Shown piece by piece: positions 10,491 through 18,610 of a stretch of DNA of 64,000 nt; position 1 is the stretch's first letter, and the number at the start of each line of letters is the position of its first letter. Source of the DNA: Brevundimonas mediterranea (GTDB lineage: Bacteria > Pseudomonadota > Alphaproteobacteria > Caulobacterales > Caulobacteraceae). The stretch spans positions 186,001 to 250,000 of the forward strand of contig NZ_CP048751.1 in the NCBI RefSeq assembly GCF_011064825.1, read 5' to 3'. Made by a program: the position numbers and the translations under genes. The notes beneath the pieces were generated by a model that did no database searches, was not told where the DNA came from, and saw only the letters and a program-made list of their open reading frames with translations.

Positions 10491-10582
10491 CGAGCCGTTT
10501 TTCCGACGCCAGACGATTATCACCAAGCGCGCTCTTTAAGGCCGCCATTTCACGAAAGCTTCGCCAACCATCGGCCTTCCGT

Positions 10583-10596
10583 CTGGTACGGACCAG
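10583..10596. promoter_or_regulatory. TGGT-N4-ACCA palindrome upstream of the phosphoesterase gene
   Basis: CTGGT and ACCAG arms flank ACGG. The TGGT-N4-ACCA pattern is known for GntR/HutC-type regulators. It sits about 95 bases upstream of the phosphoesterase start, between it and the regulator remnant. Confidence 0.45.
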
Positions 10597-10691
10597 TGAC
10601 GCCCTCATCGCAAATGCGGCGCGGACGACGGTCGGGAAAATAACGGCGCCCCTCCCCGGCCTGGCCCCGCCATGTCTTCAGGAGCCCTTCC

Positions 10692-12344
10692 ATGCGCACG
10701 CCCCTCCTCTGCCTGCCCCTTCTGGCGGCCGCCCTCGTCGCCGCGGCGCCTGCCCACGCCGAGCCCCGCCGCGCCGGCCATGTGATCATCATCGGCGTCG
10801 ACGGCCTCAGCCCCGACGGCGTCAACAAGGCCGACACCCCAGTCCTGGACGACATGATGGCCAAGGGCAGCTGGAGCCTGCACGCCCGCGGCGTCCTGCC
10901 GACCACCAGCGGCGCAAACTGGGCCTCAATCATCACCGGCGCCGGCCCCGAGCAACACGGCGTCACCAGCAACGACTGGCAGGTGGGTGAGTTCAACTTC
11001 CCCACCTCGGTCACCGGCTCCGGCGGTTTCTTCCCCTCGATCTTCCAGGTCCTGACCGATCAGAACCCGGGGCTGGAGATCGGCTCCATCTACAACTGGG
11101 ACGGCTTCGGCCGTCTCTACGGCCACCGTTTCGTCGACTACGACGCCCATGGCGCGGACGAGGACAAGACCACCGACCTGGCCGTCAACTATATCAAGGC
11201 CCGGCGTCCGGACTTCCTCTTCATCCACCTGGACCACGTCGATCACGCCGGACACGCCGACGGCCACGGCACGCCCCACTATTATGAAGCGGTCACCAAG
11301 GCCGACGCCCTGATCGGCCGCATCCGCCAGGCGACGGTCGAGGCCGGCATCGCCGAGGACACGGTCATCCTGGTCACCTCCGACCATGGCGGCGTCGGCA
11401 AGGGCCATGGCGGCGAAAGCCTGGCCGAGCTGGAAATCCCGTGGATCGCCTATGGCGAGGGCGTAAAGCCCGGCGTCGAACTGGATCTGCCCATCAACAC
11501 CTTCGACACCGGCGCGACGGTCGCCTGGCTGCTGGGCGCCGATGTTCCCTACGCCTGGCTGGGCCGCCCGGTGCGGCCGATCCTTCAGGGCGAGGCCATG
11601 CCGGTCCAGGCCTATCGCACCAGCAGTTTCTACGCCTCTCCGGCCATCCTGCCGGCCGGATCGGGCAACACCCCGCCCGGCGGCCTGTTCATCGACGGCC
11701 CGGCCCGCATGAGCCTGCAAAACCCGAACGCCGTGGGCGAAGTGCGCTATACGCTGGACAACTCGACGCCGACACCCGCCTCCCCCGTCTACGCCGGCCC
11801 GGTCGAGATCACGCGCAACACCATTGTTCGGGCCGGCCTGTTCGTCGATGGAAAACCGGCCAGCGTCCCGTCGGTCGGCTATTTCCGCGTTCTGGACCCG
11901 CGCATCGCCGCCAGCCGGGGCGTGACCTACAGCGTCTATCTGCTGCCCGAAGCCCCGGTGCGGCTGCCCGACTTCTCCCGCCTGACGCCGGTCGCATCCG
12001 GCAGGGTGCACGAGATCACGATCGACGGCCTGACCCTGCCGCGCGAGGACGCGGTCGCCGTGGTGTTCGAAGGCCAGATCCAGATCGACACCGCCGGCGA
12101 ATACGGCTTCTCGACCGCCTCGGACGACGGCAGCAAACTCTATATCGACGGCAAGACGGTCGTGGACAATGACGGCGATCACGGCGTGATCACCGCCGCC
12201 GGCACGATCCGCCTCGAACCCGGCAAGCACGCCATTCGCGTCGAATGGTTCAACGGCGGCGGCGGCGCCTGGCTGGGCGCCTATGTCGAGGGTCCAGGCA
12301 TTCCGCGCCAGTTCATCGACCCGAACCGGCTGACCCCGCGCTGA
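10692..12344 (+). CDS. Exported alkaline-phosphatase-superfamily phosphodiesterase with PA14 domain
   Basis: A 550-residue protein with a signal peptide (cleavage near AHA-EPRR, residue 23) and an AGGAG ribosome site. The first 300 residues are a nucleotide pyrophosphatase/phosphodiesterase-like domain. It has the metal-binding VIIIGVDGLSPDG, a nucleophile threonine in GVLPTTSGANWAS, HLDHVDHAGHADGH, and TSDHGGVGKGHGG. A chitobiase C-terminal-like segment (GEVRYTLDNSTPTPASPVY) and a PA14-like carbohydrate-binding domain (SDDGSKLYIDGKTVVDNDGD) follow. It should hydrolyse a phosphodiester or phosphonate-type substrate outside the cytoplasm, possibly bound to a glycan. The surrounding PhnZ- and PhnX-like genes suggest a phosphonate link, which is inference. 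Confidence 0.82.
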   Translation: MRTPLLCLPLLAAALVAAAPAHAEPRRAGHVIIIGVDGLSPDGVNKADTPVLDDMMAKGSWSLHARGVLPTTSGANWASIITGAGPEQHGVTSNDWQVGEFNFPTSVTGSGGFFPSIFQVLTDQNPGLEIGSIYNWDGFGRLYGHRFVDYDAHGADEDKTTDLAVNYIKARRPDFLFIHLDHVDHAGHADGHGTPHYYEAVTKADALIGRIRQATVEAGIAEDTVILVTSDHGGVGKGHGGESLAELEIPWIAYGEGVKPGVELDLPINTFDTGATVAWLLGADVPYAWLGRPVRPILQGEAMPVQAYRTSSFYASPAILPAGSGNTPPGGLFIDGPARMSLQNPNAVGEVRYTLDNSTPTPASPVYAGPVEITRNTIVRAGLFVDGKPASVPSVGYFRVLDPRIAASRGVTYSVYLLPEAPVRLPDFSRLTPVASGRVHEITIDGLTLPREDAVAVVFEGQIQIDTAGEYGFSTASDDGSKLYIDGKTVVDNDGDHGVITAAGTIRLEPGKHAIRVEWFNGGGGAWLGAYVEGPGIPRQFIDPNRLTPR

Positions 12345-12406
12345 AGAGGCTGGCGGGGGATGATCCGGCGGCGCCCGCTCGATCACCCTCGCCTACCCAC
12401 ATCCTG

Positions 12407-12430
12407 GCTTTTTGGTATAGACCAAAAAGC
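12407..12430. promoter_or_regulatory. Perfect palindromic operator upstream of the PhnZ-like gene
   Basis: Ten-base arms (GCTTTTTGGT and its exact complement) surround ATAG, and the core is TGGT-ATAG-ACCA. It ends 15 bases before the ATG of the PhnZ-like gene. It shares the TGGT-N4-ACCA core with the site at 10583, so both genes were probably under one GntR/UTRA-type repressor. A hairpin role in the RNA is possible but less likely. Confidence 0.65.
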
Positions 12431-12445
12431 ACTTATAGAGCGCCC

Positions 12446-13015
12446 ATGATCCGCCCTGCTTCACCTGAAGACTTCATCGCCGTCATCTTCGACCTGCTCG
12501 AGCGGATGGGCGGCGACCACTACGGCGAGGCCGTGACCCAGCTGGATCACGCCCTTCAGACGGCGCACCACGCCCGCGAAGCCGGGGAAACGGACGCTCT
12601 CGTCGCCGCCGCCCTGCTGCACGACATCGGCCATCTTCTGCAGAAACACGGACAGGACGCCGCAGATCGCGGCATAGACGCCGTGCACGAAAGGATTGGC
12701 GCCGCCTGGCTGGCACAGGCCTTCGCGCCCGAGGTGTCCGAACCGGTCCGACTACACGTCGAGGCCAAACGCTATCTGGCCAACGCTGAGCCCGGCTATG
12801 CGGACGCCCTCAGCCCCGCCTCGCTCCAGAGCCTGCATCTCCAGGGCGGCCCCATGAACCAAGACGAGGCCGCCGTCTTCCGCACCCATCCCCATTTCGA
12901 TACGGCCATCCGCCTGCGCCGCTACGACGAGATGGGCAAGACCGAAGGGGCCGTCATCGCCCCGCTCGCCACCTACAGGGACAAGCTGACGGCCCTAGCC
13001 GCACGCTCCGCCTAG
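12446..13015 (+). CDS. phnZ: PhnZ-like HD-domain phosphonate oxygenase
   Basis: A 189-residue HD-domain protein starting at the ATG at 12446. It keeps the pattern of the phosphonate-operon HDIG proteins. There is a YGEAVTQLDHALQTA stretch (Y26, E28, H35), ALLHDIGHLL (H59, D60), VHERIGAAWL (H81), LHVEAKRYL (H104) and RRYDEMGK. These fit the mixed-valent di-iron ligands and the regulatory Tyr/Glu of PhnZ, which cleaves (1-hydroxy-2-aminoethyl)phosphonate to glycine and phosphate. No PhnY hydroxylase gene is in the window. A PhnX remnant lies immediately downstream on the other strand and supports the phosphonate assignment. The gene appears intact, although the regulator and PhnX genes nearby are broken. 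Confidence 0.78.
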   Translation: MIRPASPEDFIAVIFDLLERMGGDHYGEAVTQLDHALQTAHHAREAGETDALVAAALLHDIGHLLQKHGQDAADRGIDAVHERIGAAWLAQAFAPEVSEPVRLHVEAKRYLANAEPGYADALSPASLQSLHLQGGPMNQDEAAVFRTHPHFDTAIRLRRYDEMGKTEGAVIAPLATYRDKLTALAARSA

Positions 13016-13368
13016 GCCGCGCGCCGGGCCGCCTCGGCTTCCAGCGCCGGAACCAGATCCGCGACCGTATCGATGACCAGATCGGCGCACGCCGCATAGA
13101 GCCGCTCGGACGCCGGCGCCAGCATCCGGGCATGCGCCTCCGGCTCCAGCGCCGTCAGCGCCTGCTCGCTCTAGCCGACCATATTGCCCGAGGCGGCGAC
13201 CCTCAGGGTGAAACAGCCGGCGTTGCGCCCCTCGGCCATCCCCAATTCCGCGTCGTCGACCTTGACCACCCGCGACAGGGGCTAGACGTCCAGATCCAGG
13301 CAGGCCTTGTAGATCATCAGCGGCGACCGCCGTCCCTGCGGCGTTTGTGGGCGCAGACCGGGATTCGG
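13012..13368 (-). pseudogene. phnX: Remnant of phosphonoacetaldehyde hydrolase (PhnX)
   Basis: The minus strand reads as the C-terminal half of a HAD-type PhnX: PQGRRSPLMIYKACLDLDV, then a TAG at 13282-13284, then PLSRVVKVDDAELGMAEGRN and AGCFTLRVAASGNMVG, then a TAG at 13171-13173, then SEQALTALEPEAH to the stop. Both amber codons are in frame, and the reading frame is otherwise continuous over about 110 codons. The N-terminal half, with the HAD nucleophile aspartate and the Schiff-base lysine, is absent. The similarity fades about 30 bases before the tRNA-Ser 3' end. The remnant overlaps the stop of the PhnZ-like gene tail to tail. PhnX would have split phosphonoacetaldehyde into acetaldehyde and phosphate. 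Confidence 0.75.
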
Positions 13369-13395
13369 GCCGCCACGGCCACTTACGGGAAAAAA

Positions 13396-13487
13396 TGGCG
13401 GAGACGGAGGGATTCGAACCCTCGGTACCCCTTACAGGGTACGACGATTTAGCAAACCGTTGCCTTCAGCCACTCGGCCACGTCTCC
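13396..13487 (-). tRNA. tRNA-Ser (anticodon GCT)
   Basis: The minus strand folds as a 92-nucleotide class II tRNA. The acceptor starts GGAGACG and pairs with CGTCTCC. The anticodon loop is TTTGCTAAA, there is a long variable arm (GTACCCTGTAAGGGGTAC), the T loop is GGTTCGAATCC, and a CCA end is encoded. The GCT anticodon reads AGC/AGU serine codons. Confidence 0.96.
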
Positions 13488-13611
13488 AGCGAAGGGCTCG
13501 ATAGCCGAGCATGATGCGTCGTGCAATCCGGTTCGAACCAAAGACCTGTTGTTAACGCGACATAGAGGCGGCGCATGCAGGGTGGCGGCCGTGCGGAAAC
13601 TCCGGATCGAC

Positions 13612-15126
13612 ATGCCCGACTGCGCCCGTCCTCTTGCCGCGCCGACCGCAGCGAGTGCGAACGACCGCGCCGCCGCCAGCCTCGCGCCGCATGCCGAGCG
13701 GGGTCCGTTCCGGCCGGAGGTGTGGCGCAACGCGCGCCAGCGCTCGACCGTGCGGCTGGCCGCCTATTATTTCCGCGCCGCTGACGTTCTGGCTGTGGTC
13801 GGTCTGGCCGTTGTGGCCCTGTGGTCGCTGGGGTCTCTCGATGTGAAGACCCTGACCGTCGGCGCCGTCCTGCCCCTGGCGACCGGCGTCGTCGTCGCCC
13901 TGGCCCTGCTGCGGAGCCTGGGCCTTTATCGATTCGGGGCAGAGCCGACGCCCCTGCTCCATCTGGTCGGGGTGGTCGGGATCGTCGCCTTGGCGATCGG
14001 GGCGGCGCTGCTGGTGGGTCTGGGCCTGGACGGGCACGGCCTGGGGCCGGTTTTACCCTGGGGTCTTGCGGCGACGGTCTGTCTGGTCGCCCTGCACGGC
14101 TTATGGCGGGTGCTGGCGGCGCGTTGGCGACGGCAGGGCCTGCTGTCGCCCAATATCGTCATCGTCGGGGCGACCCGGAACGCCGAGGCCCTGATCCGGC
14201 GGGCGCTGGAACGGCGCGACCTGAACGTGCTGGGCGTGTTCGACGACCGCCTGGCCCGCTCGCCTGACCGTCTGGCCGGGGTGCCGGTGCTGGGCGGGGC
14301 CAACGCCCTGCTGACCCATCGGATGCTGCCCTATGTCGACCGGATCGTTCTGGCGATCGACGCCGATGCGGGCGCGCGGGTGCGGGATCTGACGCGCCGT
14401 CTGGAGACCCTGCCCAATCCCCTGACCGTCCTGTTCAATTCCGACGCCAGTCGTGAGGCGGCGCTGAATCGTCTGGCCGGTCCGTCCCTGGCCGAGATCG
14501 GGTCCGCTCCCGACGCCGACCGCCGCGCCTTCGTCAAACGAGTGCAGGATGTGGTGATCGGCGCCCTGGCCCTGGTCGCCTTCGCCCCGGTCATGGCGGT
14601 GATCGCCCTGGCCGTACGGCTGGACAGCCCCGGCCCGGTCTTCTTCCGTCAGCGTCGCCATGGCTTCAACCAGGAGACCATCGTGGTGTGGAAATTCCGC
14701 TCTATGCGTCACTGCGACGCCGATGCGACCGCCAGCCGCCAGGTCGTCGCCGACGACGACCGCGTCACCCGCGTCGGCCGCTTCATCCGCGCCTCCAGCC
14801 TGGATGAACTGCCCCAGCTGTTCAACGTGCTGAGGGGCGAGATGTCCCTGGTCGGCCCGCGCCCTCACGCCATCGGCATGAGGACCGGCGAGACCGAATC
14901 CGCGCTTCTGGTCGCCGAATACGCCCACCGTCACCGTATCAAGCCCGGCATGACCGGCTGGGCCGCCGTCTGCGGGTCGCGCGGACCGGTGGACAGCGAG
15001 GCCGAGGTGCGCCGCCGCGTCGAGCTGGACATCGACTATATCCAGCGCCAGTCCTTCTGGCTGGACCTGTGGATCATCCTGATCACCATCCCCGTCCTGC
15101 TGGGCGACCGGGCGGCCGTGCGGTGA
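13612..15126 (+). CDS. hfsE: Polyisoprenyl-phosphate sugar-1-phosphate transferase (HfsE/PssY-like)
   Basis: A 504-residue membrane enzyme that starts polysaccharide assembly by loading a sugar phosphate onto undecaprenyl phosphate. The N-terminal half has several hydrophobic segments (residues ~30-150) and a Rossmann-like CoA-binding-type region ([19 protein letters not shown]). The C-terminal catalytic domain has [50 protein letters not shown] and [10 protein letters not shown]. The ATG at 13612 is chosen. A GTG at 13591 and a TTG at 13549 are in frame upstream, so the start is uncertain. It heads a four-gene run coupled by stop-start overlaps. The Caulobacter holdfast locus begins with the same activity, so HfsE is likely; PssY-type paralogues are the alternative. 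Confidence 0.85.
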   Translation: MPDCARPLAAPTAASANDRAAASLAPHAERGPFRPEVWRNARQRSTVRLAAYYFRAADVLAVVGLAVVALWSLGSLDVKTLTVGAVLPLATGVVVALALLRSLGLYRFGAEPTPLLHLVGVVGIVALAIGAALLVGLGLDGHGLGPVLPWGLAATVCLVALHGLWRVLAARWRRQGLLSPNIVIVGATRNAEALIRRALERRDLNVLGVFDDRLARSPDRLAGVPVLGGANALLTHRMLPYVDRIVLAIDADAGARVRDLTRRLETLPNPLTVLFNSDASREAALNRLAGPSLAEIGSAPDADRRAFVKRVQDVVIGALALVAFAPVMAVIALAVRLDSPGPVFFRQRRHGFNQETIVVWKFRSMRHCDADATASRQVVADDDRVTRVGRFIRASSLDELPQLFNVLRGEMSLVGPRPHAIGMRTGETESALLVAEYAHRHRIKPGMTGWAAVCGSRGPVDSEAEVRRRVELDIDYIQRQSFWLDLWIILITIPVLLGDRAAVR

Positions 15127-16583
15127 GCGAGAAGCGCATGTTCTGGCGCGGCGTCTGGGGCTATCTGCCGGCCCAGATCGTTCAGGGCGTGGTCGGCTTC
15201 CTGACCATCGTCGTCTTCACCCGCCTGCTCAGCCCCGAGGATTTCGGCCACTACGCCCTGGCCTTTTCGGTCACCAGCCTGGCCCATACGGTCAGCTTCA
15301 GCTGGCTGGAGGCGTCCATGGCCCGTTTCTGGGCGGCCGAGCGCACGCCGGAGGGCCTGGCGGCCCATTTCGCCAGCCTGTACCGCACCTCCTTCGCCGT
15401 CATCGCCGTCTTCGTGCCCGTCGCGGCTCTCGTGGTCTGGCTTCTGCCCCTGACCCCGGCTTTCAAGCTGGCGGTCGGCTTCGGCCTGGCCGGGGCGCCG
15501 ATCCGCAACCTGGCCAAGCTGGCGCAGGAGCGTTACCGCGCCGCCGGCGAGGTGTCCAAGGCCGCCTCGGTCGATATGTTTGTCGCCGTCCTGGGCTTTC
15601 TGGTCGGGGCCGGTTTCGCCCTGGCCGGCGCCGGCGCATCCTCGCCCATGTTGGGGCTGATGATCGCCCCCCTGTTCGCCCTGCCCTTCATCCTGCCGGG
15701 CGAACTGCGCCAGTCGGCCGGGGGAACCGTGGATCGCGCGCGGCTGAAGGCCTACGCCGCTTATGGCTATCCGATCGCGGCCTCGCTGACCCTGGCCCTG
15801 GTCCTGGCCTCGACCGACCGCTTCCTGTTGGCCGGCTTCATGGATGCGGCGGCGGTGGGCGCCTATCACGCCAGCTACAGCCTGGCGAACCGCACCCTGG
15901 ACGTGATGTTCATCTGGCTGGGCGCGGCCGGAGCCCCGGCCATGGTCATGGCGCTGGAGCGCGGCGGCCGCGAGGCCCTGCGCCAGACGGCCCTGGAACA
16001 GGGCTCGACCCTGATCCTGATCGGCCTGCCCGCCGCCGTCGGCCTGTCCCTGGTCGCCCGCCCCCTGGCCGAACTGATGATCGGCCCCGACCTGCGCGTC
16101 GCCGCCGCCCTGGTCACGCCCTGGATCGCGGCCTCGGCCTTCATGTCGGGCCTGATCGCCTATTATTTCGGCTTCGGCTTCACCCTGGGCAAGAAGACCG
16201 GCCTGCTGCTGGTCACCATGGCTGTTCCGGCGCTGGCCAACATCCTGCTGAACCTGGTCCTGATCCCCCGGCTGGGCGTGCTGGGCGCCGCCGTGGCCAC
16301 GGCCCTCAGCTTCGCCATAGGCCTGGTCGCCTGTCTGCTGATCAGCCGCCGCGCCATCGCCCTGCCCATTCCGTGGGAGGCCCTGATCCGGTGCGGCCTG
16401 GCCTCGACCGGCATGGCCCTGGTGGTCTGGCGTTTGCCGCCCCTGGGCGGGTTTGTCGAACTGGTGCTGGACGCGAGCGTCGGCGGACTGGTCTATGCGG
16501 CCCTGGCGCTGACGCTCAACGCCGCCGGGGTGCGCGACGTGCTGTACCGACTGATCCAGACGCGACGGGGAGCCCCGGCATGA
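15123..16583 (+). CDS. hfsF: Polysaccharide flippase (Wzx family, HfsF-like)
   Basis: A 486-residue integral membrane protein from a GTG at 15123 that overlaps the previous stop as GTGA. An ATG 15 bases on is the alternative. It has about 12-14 hydrophobic segments spread evenly along its length. It opens with the Wzx-type WGYLPAQIVQGVVGFLTIVV and the helix VFTRLLSPEDFGHYALAFSV, which is characteristic of O-antigen/teichoic-acid flippases. It would move lipid-linked repeat units across the inner membrane. Its place right after the initiating sugar transferase matches hfsF of the Caulobacter holdfast locus. Confidence 0.85.
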   Translation: MSEKRMFWRGVWGYLPAQIVQGVVGFLTIVVFTRLLSPEDFGHYALAFSVTSLAHTVSFSWLEASMARFWAAERTPEGLAAHFASLYRTSFAVIAVFVPVAALVVWLLPLTPAFKLAVGFGLAGAPIRNLAKLAQERYRAAGEVSKAASVDMFVAVLGFLVGAGFALAGAGASSPMLGLMIAPLFALPFILPGELRQSAGGTVDRARLKAYAAYGYPIAASLTLALVLASTDRFLLAGFMDAAAVGAYHASYSLANRTLDVMFIWLGAAGAPAMVMALERGGREALRQTALEQGSTLILIGLPAAVGLSLVARPLAELMIGPDLRVAAALVTPWIAASAFMSGLIAYYFGFGFTLGKKTGLLLVTMAVPALANILLNLVLIPRLGVLGAAVATALSFAIGLVACLLISRRAIALPIPWEALIRCGLASTGMALVVWRLPPLGGFVELVLDASVGGLVYAALALTLNAAGVRDVLYRLIQTRRGAPA

Positions 16584-17521
16584 GCGGCTCCCGCGCCGAT
16601 ATCCACGACAACCCCGGCTGGGCCGCCGCCCGGCCCGAACTGTCGGTCCTGATCCCCTTCCTGCGCGACGATCCCGAGCCCCTGCTGCGCCGGCTGGATA
16701 CCGAAGGCCCCGCCCTGGCCGGCCGGGTCGAGCTGATCCTGCTGGACGACGGCACGGGCGACGCCGCCCTGACCGCCCGGCTGAAGGCGGCGCTGGACGC
16801 CCTGGCCCTGCCCGCCCGCCTCGTCACCCTGTCCGCCAATGAAGGCCGGGCGCGCGGGCGCAATCGCCTGACCATCGCCGCCCGCGCCGGCTCCTGGCTG
16901 TTCCTCGACAGCGACATGAAGCCGGACAGCCCCCGCTTTCTCCAGACCTGGGTCGATCTGATTGCGCGCGACGACCCCGCCGTGGCCTTCGGCGGTTTCT
17001 CGCTGAAACAGGCGCCACGCGACCGCCGCTTCGCCGTCCACCGCGCCCTGTCCGGCGCCAGCGAATGCGTCCGCGCCGCCCAGCGCGCCAGGACGCCCGA
17101 GAAATACGTCTACACCTCCAACCTGCTGGTCCGGCGCGACGTCTTCGCCGTCGAATCCTTCGACCCCGGCTTCACCGGCTGGGGGTGGGAGGATGTCGAA
17201 TGGGCCATGCGGGTCGCCCGCCGGTTCCCGGTGGTCCACATCGACAATCCGGCCACCCACATGGGCCTGGACACGGTGCCGGACCTGGCGCGCAAGTTCG
17301 ACCAGGGCGCCGCCAACTTCGCCCGCGTGGTCGCCCTGCACCCCGAGATCGTCCAGACCTACCCCAGCTACAAGGCCGCCCGCGCCCTGAAACGCCTGCC
17401 GTCCCTGCCCCTGATCCGTCGCCTGGCCCGGGGCGCCGCCCTGTCGCCGCTGTTGCCGACCCGCACCCGCGCCTTCGCCCTGCGTCTGTATCGCGCCGCC
17501 GTCTATGCGGACGCCATCTGA
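16580..17521 (+). CDS. Family 2 glycosyltransferase (HfsG position)
   Basis: A 313-residue GT-A glycosyltransferase. The nucleotide-sugar site is visible as ELSVLIPFLRDDPEPLLRRL, LILLDDGTGD and the DxD-like WLFLDSDMKPDS near residue 110. The acceptor-side ED is in GFTGWGWEDVEWAMRVAR. It overlaps the flippase by 4 bases (ATGA), so the two are coupled. The order sugar transferase, flippase, GT2 mirrors hfsE-hfsF-hfsG, which makes an HfsG role possible. It has no transmembrane helix and should be peripheral on the cytoplasmic face. The sugar donor cannot be told from the sequence. Confidence 0.83.
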   Translation: MSGSRADIHDNPGWAAARPELSVLIPFLRDDPEPLLRRLDTEGPALAGRVELILLDDGTGDAALTARLKAALDALALPARLVTLSANEGRARGRNRLTIAARAGSWLFLDSDMKPDSPRFLQTWVDLIARDDPAVAFGGFSLKQAPRDRRFAVHRALSGASECVRAAQRARTPEKYVYTSNLLVRRDVFAVESFDPGFTGWGWEDVEWAMRVARRFPVVHIDNPATHMGLDTVPDLARKFDQGAANFARVVALHPEIVQTYPSYKAARALKRLPSLPLIRRLARGAALSPLLPTRTRAFALRLYRAAVYADAI

Positions 17522-18453
17522 TGCGGGACGTCGCCGTCCTGATTCCCACCCTGCGCCGCCCCGCCATGCTGGAGCGGGCCCTGCGTTCGGTCTTCGCCCA
17601 GGTCGGGTCGCTGGACCGGATCGCCGCCGTGGTCGTCGCCGACAATGACCCCGAGGGTTCGGCCGCCGCCCTGATCGACCGCCTGCGCGTCGAGGCGCCG
17701 GTTCCCCTGACCTATGCCCACGCCCCGGTCCCCGGCGTCGCCACGGCCCGCAACGTGGGCCTGGCCGCTACCGACGCCCGCCTGATCGCCTTCCTGGATG
17801 ACGACGAGGCCGCCTCCCCCGGCTGGCTGTCCGCCCTGTTGCAGGCCCAGTCTCAGACCGGCGCCGACGTCCTGTTCGGCCCGATCCGGGGCCGCGTCCC
17901 CGAGGGCACGGGATGGACCACCGCCTATCTGGAGCGGTTCTTCGGCCGCGACGGCCCGACCCAGACCCGCCTGACCGACCAGATCCACGGCTGCGGCAAC
18001 AGTCTGATGGTCCGCGCCACGGCCCTGCCCGGCCCCGCCCCCTTCGACTCCGCCATGGACCAGACCGGCGGCGAAGACGACCGCCTGTTCACCGCCCTGC
18101 AAGCGCGCGGCGGCCGGTTCGGCTGGGCCGCCGACGCCTGGGTGGACGAGTTCGCGCCCCCCGACCGCGCCACCCTGAGCTACGCCCTGATGCGCGCCTT
18201 CGCCTATGGCCAGAGCCCCAGCCAGATGGCCGCCGCCCGCGGCGACTGGCCCGGCGTCGCCCGTTGGATGCTGATCGGCGCCGCCCAGACCGCCGTCTGG
18301 GGCCTCGCCTCCCTCGCCCTCACCCTGCTGCGCCGCCCTGCCCGCGCCGAAACCCTGGACCGGATGTCGCGCGGGCTGGGAAAGGTCTTCTGGACCAGCT
18401 GCTTCGAACCGAAACTCTACGGCGCGGCGATGGTGCGGCGGACGGGGGCCTGA
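17521..18453 (+). CDS. Family 2 glycosyltransferase, second copy in the locus
   Basis: A 310-residue GT2 enzyme: VAVLIPTLRRPAMLERALRS at the start, VVADNDPEGS, then the DxD-type LIAFLDDDEAASPGWL near residue 95, and a downstream TGGEDDRLFTALQARGGR. A hydrophobic stretch near 255-275 (GAAQTAVWGLASLALTLL) may anchor it to the inner membrane. Its ATG overlaps the previous stop by one base. It is clearly different from the preceding GT2, so the repeat unit probably needs at least two sugars after the first. In Caulobacter the equivalent position holds hfsH, a deacetylase, which is absent here. Confidence 0.83.
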   Translation: MRDVAVLIPTLRRPAMLERALRSVFAQVGSLDRIAAVVVADNDPEGSAAALIDRLRVEAPVPLTYAHAPVPGVATARNVGLAATDARLIAFLDDDEAASPGWLSALLQAQSQTGADVLFGPIRGRVPEGTGWTTAYLERFFGRDGPTQTRLTDQIHGCGNSLMVRATALPGPAPFDSAMDQTGGEDDRLFTALQARGGRFGWAADAWVDEFAPPDRATLSYALMRAFAYGQSPSQMAAARGDWPGVARWMLIGAAQTAVWGLASLALTLLRRPARAETLDRMSRGLGKVFWTSCFEPKLYGAAMVRRTGA

Positions 18454-18472
18454 CGACCGAGTCGTCGTCTGC

Positions 18473-18494
18473 AAGCCGACCGGTGGGCGGCTTT
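18473..18494 (+). terminator. Possible terminator after the polysaccharide gene run
   Basis: AAGCCG and CGGCTT arms with an interrupted inner stem are followed by TTCTTTC. It lies 20 bases after the last glycosyltransferase stop. The T-rich tail is short, so termination may be weak. Confidence 0.45.
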
Positions 18495-18610
18495 CTTTCG
18501 GTGCGACATGCAATTGCCTTCGGTCATGTCGTCTTAACAAAAGTGGATCAACTTAGGGTTTTAGTCCGACCAACCTGTTTGTTCGTGAACCTTCCATGGT
18601 GGAGACAGCG

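Noticed and set aside
13012..13368. In-frame TAG codons in the PhnX remnant as possible amber recoding
   Set aside because: The upstream half of the gene is missing, and nearby genes use TAG as a normal stop (for example at 13013-13015). Simple decay explains it.
13519..13560. Possible LexA box (GAAC-N7-GTTC) near 13535
   Set aside because: The second half reads CTGTT instead of GTTC at the required spacing.
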